From a virus, in IMG/VR virus record IMGVR_UViG_3300034106_003785, positions 1-24,475 of that record: 24,475 bases of DNA; one strand, written 5' to 3'. Below, piece after piece: positions 6,455 through 14,419 of the stretch. The translations under genes were made by a program, and so were the position numbers. Under the pieces are notes generated by a model, which made no database searches, was not told the origin of the DNA, and saw nothing but the letters and a program-made list of their open reading frames with translations. Numbering within the stretch: the first letter of the stretch is position 1; each line of letters starts with the position of its first letter.

Positions 6455-8512
6455 ATGGCTGAACCACTACAAGTTACCGAACTTGATTTCGATCAAATTA
6501 AACAGAATCTAAAGACTTACCTGAAGGGTCAGTCTGAGTTTACCGACTATGATTTTGAGGGATCTGGTCTGAGTGTTTTATTAGATATCTTAGCGTACAA
6601 TACGCATTACAATGCTTATTATTTGAACATGGTTGCCAACGAAGCATTCATGGATACCGCTTTGCTACGTGATTCTGTTATCTCACATGCTAAAGTTTTA
6701 GGATATGTTCCTTATTCAAGAAAAGCACCACGTGCGACAATTAATTTTACTGTTAATACCAGCACCAATGTTGCAAGCACATTAACAATACCAAAAGGTT
6801 TTTCTTTTTTATCCAATGAAATTGATGGCGTCAGTTATAATTTTGTAACTTTAGAAGAAATCAAAGTAAACAAATCAAATACAGATTTTACATTTCTGAA
6901 CTTGTCATTATATGAAGGTCAGTTAGTAACATATAATTATACTTACGATCAAACAACAAATCCGAAACAAATATTTTCTTTACCAGACACAAACGTTGAT
7001 ACATCCACTTTGTTTGTCTCTGTTCGCAATTCTATTTCAAATACAGACTCGGAAGTCTATACATTGGTTTCTGATGACTCAATCGCTACAACAACGTCTT
7101 CGGCTTACTATTTACAAGAAAATAGAGGTGAGAAATATGCTATCTATTTTGGTGATAATGTGATTGGTAAAAAATTACCTAATGGTGCAGTGGTCAGCAT
7201 TACTTATTTGATCACGAATGGCACCGGTGCAAACAAAGCAAATAATTTTGTTGCTACAGGTTTTCTTGCAGATTCTTTAGGCAATTCACAAACCGATTTT
7301 ATAATTGACCCAGTGAGTGAAGCCGCTGGTGGCGCTGAAAGAGAATCTGTAGACAATATTAAGTTTGCTGCGCCTTTACAGTTTACAACACAAAACCGTT
7401 TGGTAACGTTTCCTGATTACGAGGCTTTTATACAGAAAAACTATCCAGCAGTTGATGCTGTTTCTGTTTGGGGTGGAGAAGATGAAACACCACCCAAGTT
7501 TGGTGTTGTTTATGTTTCGCTCAAAACAAGAGAAAATTATTTTTTGTCGGACACCGAAAAACAACGTATTATTGATGAAATTATTAAACCAAAAGCAATT
7601 GTTGCAATTCAGACCGTAATACGTGATCCTGAATTTTTATATTTACTTGTTTCACCAACAGTCACATATGATGCTAGAAAAACTTCACTAACCGAGCAGC
7701 AATTAAAAGCAGCAATAAGAACCGCAATTTTATCATACAAGACAACTAACTTGGACAAATTTGATTCGCAATTTATACTTTCAAAAGTTCAAGACACCAT
7801 TGATTCAGTAGATACAAATTCTATTATAGGTTCAACAGTATTAGTTCGTTTAGAGAAAAGATTTGTACCAACTTTAAATGCATCCACACCATACACTATT
7901 AACTTCAACTCTTCATTGCGTAGGGGCACAATTGGTAACAAACTAACTTCAACAACTTTCACGGTTACAGATTCTAGCGGTGTTGACCGTGAAGTTCAAT
8001 TTGATGAAATTCCACAATCTTTTTCTGGCATTTCGTCTATTCAAGTTACGAATCCTGGTGCAGGATACACTTCTTCACCAATAATTAAAATTGAAGGTGA
8101 TGGTATTGGAGCAAATGCTTCGGCGGTTATTGTTAATGGTAGAATTCAGAGTGTCGAAATAACAAATCGTGGTATTGATTATACACGTGCTATTGTTACT
8201 ATTAGTGGTGGCGGGGGTTCTGGTGCAACTGCTTCAGTAGTCATTGATGGAAGAACTGGTACAATTCGTACGGTTTATTATGATTCTTTTGCTCAAAGAC
8301 AGGTAGTTGATGAGAATGCGGGAGAAATAGATTATGACGCTGGTATTGTTAAAATTTCAAACATCAATATAAAAGGAACACAATCTGTTGATGGTGATGT
8401 TCGCATTTCAATTGAGTCGGAAAAAGGTATTATAAGTACACAGAAAAATACAATAATCACGATAGACCAAGATGATCCAACATCAATTAGTACAACGTTA
8501 GAAACTGTATAA
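6455..8512 (+). CDS. 6: Baseplate wedge protein gp6 with GxGY repeat insert
   Basis: The protein has 685 residues (T4 gp6 has 660). gp6 dimers link the wedges into the inner baseplate ring and carry the baseplate J-like domain. The N-terminal block (about 9-95) is diagnostic: FDQIKQNLKTYLKGQ, DFEGSGLSVLLDILAYNTHY, NEAFMDTALLRDSVISHAK. The central block with EAAGGAERESVDNIKFAAPL and FPDYEAFIQKNYPAV (about 289-333) matches the J-like core. Residues 525-605 are a Gly-rich repeat, with NPGAGYTSSP and later a GGGGSGATAS turn, of a kind also found in the next three large genes. The stop codon overlaps the next start (TAATG at 8510-8514), so gp6 and gp7 are translationally coupled, as suits proteins needed in fixed ratio. 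Confidence 0.95.
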   Translation: MAEPLQVTELDFDQIKQNLKTYLKGQSEFTDYDFEGSGLSVLLDILAYNTHYNAYYLNMVANEAFMDTALLRDSVISHAKVLGYVPYSRKAPRATINFTVNTSTNVASTLTIPKGFSFLSNEIDGVSYNFVTLEEIKVNKSNTDFTFLNLSLYEGQLVTYNYTYDQTTNPKQIFSLPDTNVDTSTLFVSVRNSISNTDSEVYTLVSDDSIATTTSSAYYLQENRGEKYAIYFGDNVIGKKLPNGAVVSITYLITNGTGANKANNFVATGFLADSLGNSQTDFIIDPVSEAAGGAERESVDNIKFAAPLQFTTQNRLVTFPDYEAFIQKNYPAVDAVSVWGGEDETPPKFGVVYVSLKTRENYFLSDTEKQRIIDEIIKPKAIVAIQTVIRDPEFLYLLVSPTVTYDARKTSLTEQQLKAAIRTAILSYKTTNLDKFDSQFILSKVQDTIDSVDTNSIIGSTVLVRLEKRFVPTLNASTPYTINFNSSLRRGTIGNKLTSTTFTVTDSSGVDREVQFDEIPQSFSGISSIQVTNPGAGYTSSPIIKIEGDGIGANASAVIVNGRIQSVEITNRGIDYTRAIVTISGGGGSGATASVVIDGRTGTIRTVYYDSFAQRQVVDENAGEIDYDAGIVKISNINIKGTQSVDGDVRISIESEKGIISTQKNTIITIDQDDPTSISTTLETV
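8027..8269 (+). repeat. GxGY beta-repeat in gp6 (residues 525-605)
   Basis: Two tandem degenerate units of about 40 residues: SIQVTNPGAGYTSSPIIKI followed by an Ala-rich strand, then SVEITNRGIDYTRAIVTI followed by GGGGSGATASVVI. The pattern is a strand, a G-x-G/D-Y turn, a strand, a glycine-rich turn, then an Ala/Val strand. Similar units occur in gp7, gp8 and the DUF4815 protein. Confidence 0.7.
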
Positions 8513-11500
8513 TGACAGTAGATTTAAAAACATCGTTACTTGTAAATCGTCAAGTACCAGAATTTATTCGTGATGAATATCCAAAGTTCATCACCTTTTT
8601 GGAAGCATATTATGAGTTTTTGGAAACTCAGGCCAACACTGCAATTACTTCCAACAATCTGGTCACAACAGCAAAAACCTTAAGAAACATTAGAGATGTT
8701 GATGATTCTTTGGAAAGATTCGAAAAGAATTTTTATAATACGTACGGCGCATTAATACCATTAAACGTACAAGCAAACAAAGCACTGCTATTCAAACACC
8801 TCTTGCCTTTGTATCGTTCAAAAGGTTCTGAGAGTTCATTTAAACTTTTATTTCAACTTGTTTTCGGTGAAGATATTGATGTTATTTTACCAAAAAACAA
8901 CGTTCTTCGTGCATCTGCTAGTAACTGGCAAGTAGACAATAAGTTAAGAATCAATCCCGCTATTTCCAGTCGTTACATTGGTAATGGAACAAATAAAACT
9001 TTTTATTTGGCACAAATATCGGGTGAAGATGAGATAACTATTTTTGTCAACGATACACTTAAAATACCTAATGTTGATTATTTTATCAATAGAGAATATC
9101 GTCAATTAAACTTTGTAAATGCGCCTGCTGATGCCGCAGAAATATTGGCTGTATATGAAAATTTTGACATAACACTACTAAACAATCGAAAAGTTACAGG
9201 CATCACTTCACGTGCATCAGCAATTATTGAAACCGCAAGTAGAAGAATTATCTCAGATACTCTTAACTTGGGTTTACCTATTGAACTTTTAATTAATTTA
9301 AAATCTCTGAATGGTAATTTTTTAAATGGTGAAATTGTTACGATACCGATCAATGATGAAACTAATAATCTGTCAATTGATATTCGTGCATCGACCTTCT
9401 CTATCGTAAGAAATTTCAATTTAGTCAATGCAGGAAACAACTATAGCGTAGGTGATTCGGTTTTTGTATTTGGTGGTAATGCATCAGTTAATGCCTTTGG
9501 TACAGTTGAGAGAGTCATTACTGGTGAAATTGATACTATCAATGTAGTTCATGGTGGCGCAGTATTTACAAACGCATCACCAATTTCTGTTTATGGTAAC
9601 AGTTCATTCACAACGATGACTGTTGTTGTTGATAATATTGACACATCTGGTGCTAATGCAGCCAATTCATTTAAGGTATCTCCAGACGTAATATCAAATT
9701 TAAGTTTAAATGTTGATGGTACTGTTTACGTAAATAGTTCAAATTTTGGTGCAGTGTTTTCAAAATCAAACATAAGTGCTGCCAATTCAATTAATAGTGC
9801 CCTAAACTACGTCACACTTACTGTGGGTCCAATTAGTAATGTCAAGATTCTTTCTACTACGGTACCACTAACAGAAAAAAATTCAACATTTTTGGATGCT
9901 GCTGGCGCACAGTATGCAGCAAATGCTCCGTTTCGTTATTCAAAAAGTCTAAAGTCAATTGGTCGTTATCAAATTATTGACGGTGGTTTAAATTATCAAA
10001 TTGGCGATGAAGTTGTTTTTGGGTCTAATCCTCCCGGCACTTACGGTCAAATGGCTGCTGCTGTTGTTGGTAAAATTTCCGTTGGTGGTGCAATTCAAAG
10101 AATTGATTCAGCCAATGGTCGAATTCGTGGTGTTGCTGCCGTTGCTGCTGCGTGTAATGAAATTACTGGGACTGGAACTTTCTTTACACAAGATTTAAGA
10201 GTTGGCGACAAAGTTGATATTAACAATGAATCGAGAATAGTATCTAGCATTACCAATGACAATTCGGTTACTGTGTCTTCAGTCTTCACACATACAGCAT
10301 CAAATAAAAAAGTTGGTGTCTTTGATCGTTGGCCATTGGGTGGCTATGGCTACACACAAGGTAATTTTCCAATTATTTTGGTAAGTTCGAATACAGGTTC
10401 TGGAGCCAATGTTAAAATTGATTCATTGATCGGTGATGGTGAAAGATTGATTCCAACCGGTTTTACCGCTAACGGTCAAATCGTTTCAATTAAAGTCATT
10501 AATCCTGGTTCTGGTTATGAATATAATCCTACTGTGAGTATTGTTGGTGGTGATGGCACCGCAACAGCCACAGCAGAAATTGAACGTTCGTATGCTTCTG
10601 CACCCGGTCGTTGGACCACATCAGATTCTATTATCTCTTCTTTTGAAAGAAAAATTCAAGGTGAAGACTACTATGTTGATTACTCATATGTAATTTCTTC
10701 AAAAACAGAATTCAGCAAATATAAAACAATGCTGAAGCAGTTGTTGCATCCGGTTGGTATGGTTAACTATGCTCTGTTTAATAAAGAAAATGTTATTGAA
10801 CTCACTGATGTTTCTGTTCAAAGTTTTGCGGCAAACACGATTGCTGGTACGGTTAATGTTGGAAATGGTAGAGTAGTTGTTACGGGTAATAGTACAAAAT
10901 ATAATATTGCAAACACAAGAGGCATTTTGTCACTGGGTTCTTTGATTGCTGTGAATGGTGAAATAAGAAAAATTAATACAATTGTAAGCAACACATCTCT
11001 AATCACAACATCAAACATTTCAAATCTACGAATTGCAAATGCTGGTTCCGGTTATTCAAATGGTTATTTGACCTTTTCAAATGGTGGTGGTCAGATCACA
11101 AGTCTCACGATTACTGCAAATGGTTCTGGTTATGAAGACGGTTTCGTCACACTTTCCGGTGTAGATGAAGCAATACCTGCGGTTGCAAGTATCGAAACAC
11201 ATGCATCAAACGGTGCAATTAAAACTATTACGCTGGTAAGTGGTGGTTTGTATTCTAATAAACCAATTGCAATACCAGACAGCAATCCACATCGTGTTGT
11301 TTACGCAAACAGTATTGACATAATAGTTCGTGGTGAAGGTTATTCAAATGGCTGGTTAGTGTTCTCTGGTGGTTCACCATTAAGAGAAGCAAATGTAAGA
11401 TTAATTGTTCACCCGAACACCGTTGTCAATACTGTTGAAGTAATCGATTCTGGATTATATCAATCCACTCCGACTGCTAGACCAAACACCAATGCGAATG

Positions 11501-12828
11501 CTGTAATTTCTTCGGTCACCGTGACAAGTACGGGTAACGGACACTCAAATGGTGTTCTTGTAATTTCTGGGGGGGATCCAAGTCGCCCGGCGTTAATTCG
11601 TGTTGAAACATTCCCACAATTCTCTGCTCAAGTTAATTCGATTTCTGTAAATGCGTTTGCATATGGAGTTAATAGTTTCATTCAATTTGTTGGTGGTGGT
11701 GAAGATAACATACCCGCAAACGCTAGAATATACGTAACTACAGAAGGACTTGTACAAAATGTTACTCTATTCAGTAAAGGTTTGTATAAGGGTACACCAA
11801 TACCAGTAGCAAATGTTGGTAACGCCTCATTTATAATGCAGATGATCCCCCTGGATGGTCAAGTTCGCAAAATAACGATTGTCGATCCTGGTTTATATGC
11901 TAATGGTTCTTCACCCACGGCTGTTTTGAATAATTCACCCAACTCTGTGGTATCAATAACATCGAATACCGCAGAAAATATTTACGCTGGTGTGGCTCTT
12001 GCAAACGGCAGATTCGTATTTACTGGTGGTATTGCTGTAAGAGATGCCATAGCAACTTATAATGTGTTCCCGTCAAATGGTGTAATTAACATGAACTCCA
12101 TTTTGATTGTGGATGCGGGCTTATATCGTATTCCACCTTCAAACGTTACGCCAAATATTACTCCAGTTTCTATTACAGAAGTTCGTCCATTAATTGGTGG
12201 TTCAGGATATGTGAACGGTAATATCGTATTCTCGACCACACAATCGACGGCCAATCTTGTGGCGAATTGCACAGTAGAAGTAAATGGCGCATTCGGTGCA
12301 ATTGTTAGAACAACTATGCGTAACGTTGGACTGTATGCTAACGGTGCAGATATTATTGTTGTGGGTGTTTTGAATCCTGCTACGAATACGTTGCAAACGC
12401 CAACAACGGTGGCATCTTTCGGCATAGGATACAACGCCAACACTGGAAACGTGGCTAATTTGACACTCACAACAACCACAAACGTTGGTCAAACTGCTAC
12501 TGTAACACTTACAGCGAACAGCAATTCATACACAAACGCTGTGTTTACGATCACTCCTGTTGCGAACGATCAAACGAATGCTGTAATCACTGTTGGATTT
12601 ACTGGCAGAAACACAGCAGCCAATGCACTTGTTGAAGTTTATCCTGGTAATGGTGCCATCCGTAAAGTCACACTAAATAGCAATAGTGTTTTACAGGGTG
12701 TTGGAGAATACTATTACACTCCAGATGTTGCACCTAATAGTGCTGGTTCTGGTGCCGTCATTACACTCAATCCAGTGTCTTGGTATCAGACAGCCAACGC
12801 ACAAACAGCAATCATATTCAAGCAATAA
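8512..12828 (+). CDS. 7: Baseplate wedge initiator gp7-like, with long repeat C-terminus
   Basis: This is a giant 1438-residue wedge protein (T4 gp7 has 1032). Residues about 14-145 (EFIRDEYPKFITFLEAYYEF, then KHLLPLYRSKGSESSFKLLF and QLVFGEDIDVIL) resemble, as I recall, the T4 gp7 region around FEAFCEAYIQYLS and STKGIEASYKFLFKVLYNEE. Residues about 715-755 (GEDYYVDYSYVI, KTMLKQLLHPVG at about 738-749) resemble the T4 gp7 segment ending in FVHPVG. This phage therefore carries the T4 C-terminal wedge core, lacks the T4 N-terminal propeller-like part, and inserts GxGY-type repeats between and after the conserved blocks. Residues 843 to about 1420 are degenerate repeats marked by six GLY tripeptides. 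It is Asn/Ser/Val-rich and almost free of Cys. It starts within the gp6 stop and is followed by gp8, the T4 order. Confidence 0.85.
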   Translation: MTVDLKTSLLVNRQVPEFIRDEYPKFITFLEAYYEFLETQANTAITSNNLVTTAKTLRNIRDVDDSLERFEKNFYNTYGALIPLNVQANKALLFKHLLPLYRSKGSESSFKLLFQLVFGEDIDVILPKNNVLRASASNWQVDNKLRINPAISSRYIGNGTNKTFYLAQISGEDEITIFVNDTLKIPNVDYFINREYRQLNFVNAPADAAEILAVYENFDITLLNNRKVTGITSRASAIIETASRRIISDTLNLGLPIELLINLKSLNGNFLNGEIVTIPINDETNNLSIDIRASTFSIVRNFNLVNAGNNYSVGDSVFVFGGNASVNAFGTVERVITGEIDTINVVHGGAVFTNASPISVYGNSSFTTMTVVVDNIDTSGANAANSFKVSPDVISNLSLNVDGTVYVNSSNFGAVFSKSNISAANSINSALNYVTLTVGPISNVKILSTTVPLTEKNSTFLDAAGAQYAANAPFRYSKSLKSIGRYQIIDGGLNYQIGDEVVFGSNPPGTYGQMAAAVVGKISVGGAIQRIDSANGRIRGVAAVAAACNEITGTGTFFTQDLRVGDKVDINNESRIVSSITNDNSVTVSSVFTHTASNKKVGVFDRWPLGGYGYTQGNFPIILVSSNTGSGANVKIDSLIGDGERLIPTGFTANGQIVSIKVINPGSGYEYNPTVSIVGGDGTATATAEIERSYASAPGRWTTSDSIISSFERKIQGEDYYVDYSYVISSKTEFSKYKTMLKQLLHPVGMVNYALFNKENVIELTDVSVQSFAANTIAGTVNVGNGRVVVTGNSTKYNIANTRGILSLGSLIAVNGEIRKINTIVSNTSLITTSNISNLRIANAGSGYSNGYLTFSNGGGQITSLTITANGSGYEDGFVTLSGVDEAIPAVASIETHASNGAIKTITLVSGGLYSNKPIAIPDSNPHRVVYANSIDIIVRGEGYSNGWLVFSGGSPLREANVRLIVHPNTVVNTVEVIDSGLYQSTPTARPNTNANAVISSVTVTSTGNGHSNGVLVISGGDPSRPALIRVETFPQFSAQVNSISVNAFAYGVNSFIQFVGGGEDNIPANARIYVTTEGLVQNVTLFSKGLYKGTPIPVANVGNASFIMQMIPLDGQVRKITIVDPGLYANGSSPTAVLNNSPNSVVSITSNTAENIYAGVALANGRFVFTGGIAVRDAIATYNVFPSNGVINMNSILIVDAGLYRIPPSNVTPNITPVSITEVRPLIGGSGYVNGNIVFSTTQSTANLVANCTVEVNGAFGAIVRTTMRNVGLYANGADIIVVGVLNPATNTLQTPTTVASFGIGYNANTGNVANLTLTTTTNVGQTATVTLTANSNSYTNAVFTITPVANDQTNAVITVGFTGRNTAANALVEVYPGNGAIRKVTLNSNSVLQGVGEYYYTPDVAPNSAGSGAVITLNPVSWYQTANAQTAIIFKQ
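11038..12771 (+). repeat. Degenerate tandem repeats in the gp7 C-terminus
   Basis: Residues 843 to about 1420 of the gp7-like protein consist of about six or seven degenerate units, mostly around 75-95 residues. Each has a GxGY/H-SNG turn followed by a strand (GSGYSNGYLTFS, GEGYSNGWLVFSGG, GNGHSNGVLVISGG, GSGYVNGNIVFS), an Ala/Val strand pair, and a GLY-x-x-x-P turn (SGGLYSNKP, DSGLYQSTP, SKGLYKGTP, DPGLYANG, DAGLYRIPP, NVGLYANG). The units are diverged, not recent copies. Confidence 0.75.
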
Positions 12829-12831
12829 ATA
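12824..12831 (+). promoter_or_regulatory. Late-promoter-like octamer AATAAATA before gp8
   Basis: AATAAATA overlaps the gp7 stop codon (12826-12828) and ends 6 bases before ATG 12838. With T4 late-promoter geometry transcription would start at about 12837, one base before the ATG. There is no ribosome site in the gap. It is either a promoter for a leaderless message or a chance match. Confidence 0.3.
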
Positions 12832-12837
12832 TAATTT

Positions 12838-14409
12838 ATGACTTCAGTTACATCTAAAAAAATACCATATATCTCTGCGGTTCAGTTCAAAGAATCTTTT
12901 TTTGAACCTGCACCTGAGATTGGTTACGTTTTTGTTGGCAATCATTTGCCATATGCAAATGAAAGCAGCCCAAATCCAATCGTAGATTCAGTCAATGATG
13001 AGAAACTTACATGGGAAAATATAATTGCTGCCAAAAAAATTACTGGTAATGATGTTGAACTTGTTATACCTAAGTTATCTTGGACAGCAAATACAAAGTA
13101 CAAGCAATATGATGATTTGATTGACTTAGATGAGTTACTGACGGGAAACAACTCATTAAATGTCAAACCGATGTATGTTTATACATCTCAGCGTAACGTT
13201 TATAAGTGTCTATCGAACAATTCATCTGCAAATTCCACTGTAGAGCCTACTGGTGATTACACATCTTCGAATGGTAACATTGCAACTTCTGATGGTTATA
13301 TTTGGAAATACATGTTTAATGTCAAACCATCAAACAAATTTTTGTCCAGTGATTGGGTTCCAGCACCAACAAGTACAAGTCAATTAGACTATAACATAAA
13401 TCCGATTGGTGTTGTCAATGGTGAACTTACGACAATTGTTGTTGAAAATACCGGCTCAGGTTTTTACGAAAATAATGTAGCAGTTATACCTATTTTTTCT
13501 ACAGGTTGCACAAGACTAAATTTGGCCAACACAACAAACGTTGCGGCCAACATGTCAGTTTCGGGTACAGGAATAGCACCTGGTACATTTATTTCCAGAA
13601 TAGACGTACCTAATAATAACATATTTTTATCCACCGCAACAACTGCTGCTGGTGGTGGCAACACAACAGCAAATCAAATTGCACTGACAACACGAATCTT
13701 TATTGATGGTGATGGAACGGGTGCTGTGGCTGCTGCATCGATTAATGCAAATGGGTTTTTAACTAAAGTAACTGTAACTACAATTGGGATTAACTATTTC
13801 AGAGCCAATGCTTTTGTTTATGGCACAGGCTCAAACGCATCCATTCGTGTAATTCGTGATATGAAGTATGGTCATGCTTACAATCCTGCTAGAGAATTGG
13901 GTTCGAACAGTGTTATGGTGGTGTCAAGAATTGGTGAAATTGATTCTACTGAAAATGGTAAAATACCAGCGAATACAACTTTTAGGCAATATGGCATTTT
14001 TGTAAACCCTCATAAATATGGTGAATCAACTGTTGTATCACCCGCTAACGCCAGTCCGGTTGTTTCACAAGCGACTGTTTTGACATTAACTTCTGGTTCA
14101 AATTATTCTATTGATGAATTTGCATATCAAGGTTTACCAAATGACACTACGGCAGCAAATACAATTGCACACGGCTCAGTTTTAGATCAGTCGTTTGATC
14201 GAGTCAGACTTACAAACGTTCGGGGAACATTTAGAACAGGTGTATCTCTGAGGGGAGCAAGTTCTGGTGTTTCGGATCGTTTAATCGTAACCATACAAAA
14301 CCCAGAATTCGAACCATATTCTGGTGACATTCTGTATACAGAGAACGCTACAAAGATTACAAGAACTGAAGGTCAGGCTGAGAATATCAAACTTATTGTT
14401 AGATTCTAA
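12838..14409 (+). CDS. 8: Baseplate wedge protein gp8-like, with repeat insert
   Basis: The protein has 523 residues (T4 gp8 has 334). gp8 dimers bind gp7 and gp10 on the wedge. The N-terminal two-fifths carry gp8-type segments: FFEPAPEIGYVFVGNHLPYA (about 22-41), SWTANTKYKQYDDL (about 81-94), PMYVYTSQRNVYKCLSNN (about 111-128), and SDGYIWKYMFNV (about 151-162). The end is also family-like (SDRLIVTIQNPEFEPYSGDI, ENATKITRTEGQ, a small C-terminal beta segment). About 140 residues (196-335) between these parts are GxGY-type repeat material (VENTGSGFYENN, later TTIGINYFRANAF) with a Gly/Asn/Thr-rich insertion. This insert accounts for most of the extra length over T4. It starts 9 bases after gp7 and is followed by the DUF4815 gene after 10 bases. 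Confidence 0.85.
   Translation: MTSVTSKKIPYISAVQFKESFFEPAPEIGYVFVGNHLPYANESSPNPIVDSVNDEKLTWENIIAAKKITGNDVELVIPKLSWTANTKYKQYDDLIDLDELLTGNNSLNVKPMYVYTSQRNVYKCLSNNSSANSTVEPTGDYTSSNGNIATSDGYIWKYMFNVKPSNKFLSSDWVPAPTSTSQLDYNINPIGVVNGELTTIVVENTGSGFYENNVAVIPIFSTGCTRLNLANTTNVAANMSVSGTGIAPGTFISRIDVPNNNIFLSTATTAAGGGNTTANQIALTTRIFIDGDGTGAVAAASINANGFLTKVTVTTIGINYFRANAFVYGTGSNASIRVIRDMKYGHAYNPARELGSNSVMVVSRIGEIDSTENGKIPANTTFRQYGIFVNPHKYGESTVVSPANASPVVSQATVLTLTSGSNYSIDEFAYQGLPNDTTAANTIAHGSVLDQSFDRVRLTNVRGTFRTGVSLRGASSGVSDRLIVTIQNPEFEPYSGDILYTENATKITRTEGQAENIKLIVRF
13423..13842 (+). repeat. GxGY-type beta-repeat insert in gp8 (residues 196-335)
   Basis: Two degenerate units, LTTIVVENTGSGFYENNVAV and LTKVTVTTIGINYFRANAF, are separated by a Gly/Asn/Thr-rich stretch and a DGDGTGAVAAASI turn. 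The turn-strand pattern matches the units in gp6, gp7 and DUF4815. Confidence 0.6.
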
Positions 14410-14419
14410 AGGTTAATAA

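Noticed and set aside
11038-12771. Diversity-generating retroelement target in the Asn-rich gp7 or fibre repeats
   Set aside because: No reverse transcriptase, no template repeat and no near-identical variable copy are visible. The repeats are diverged at all codon positions and not only at adenines.
14011-14018. CATAAATA inside gp8 as an internal late promoter
   Set aside because: It is in the middle of a coding region, about 400 bases from the next start. It encodes a normal His-Lys-Tyr stretch, and a chance match is likely in AT-rich DNA.
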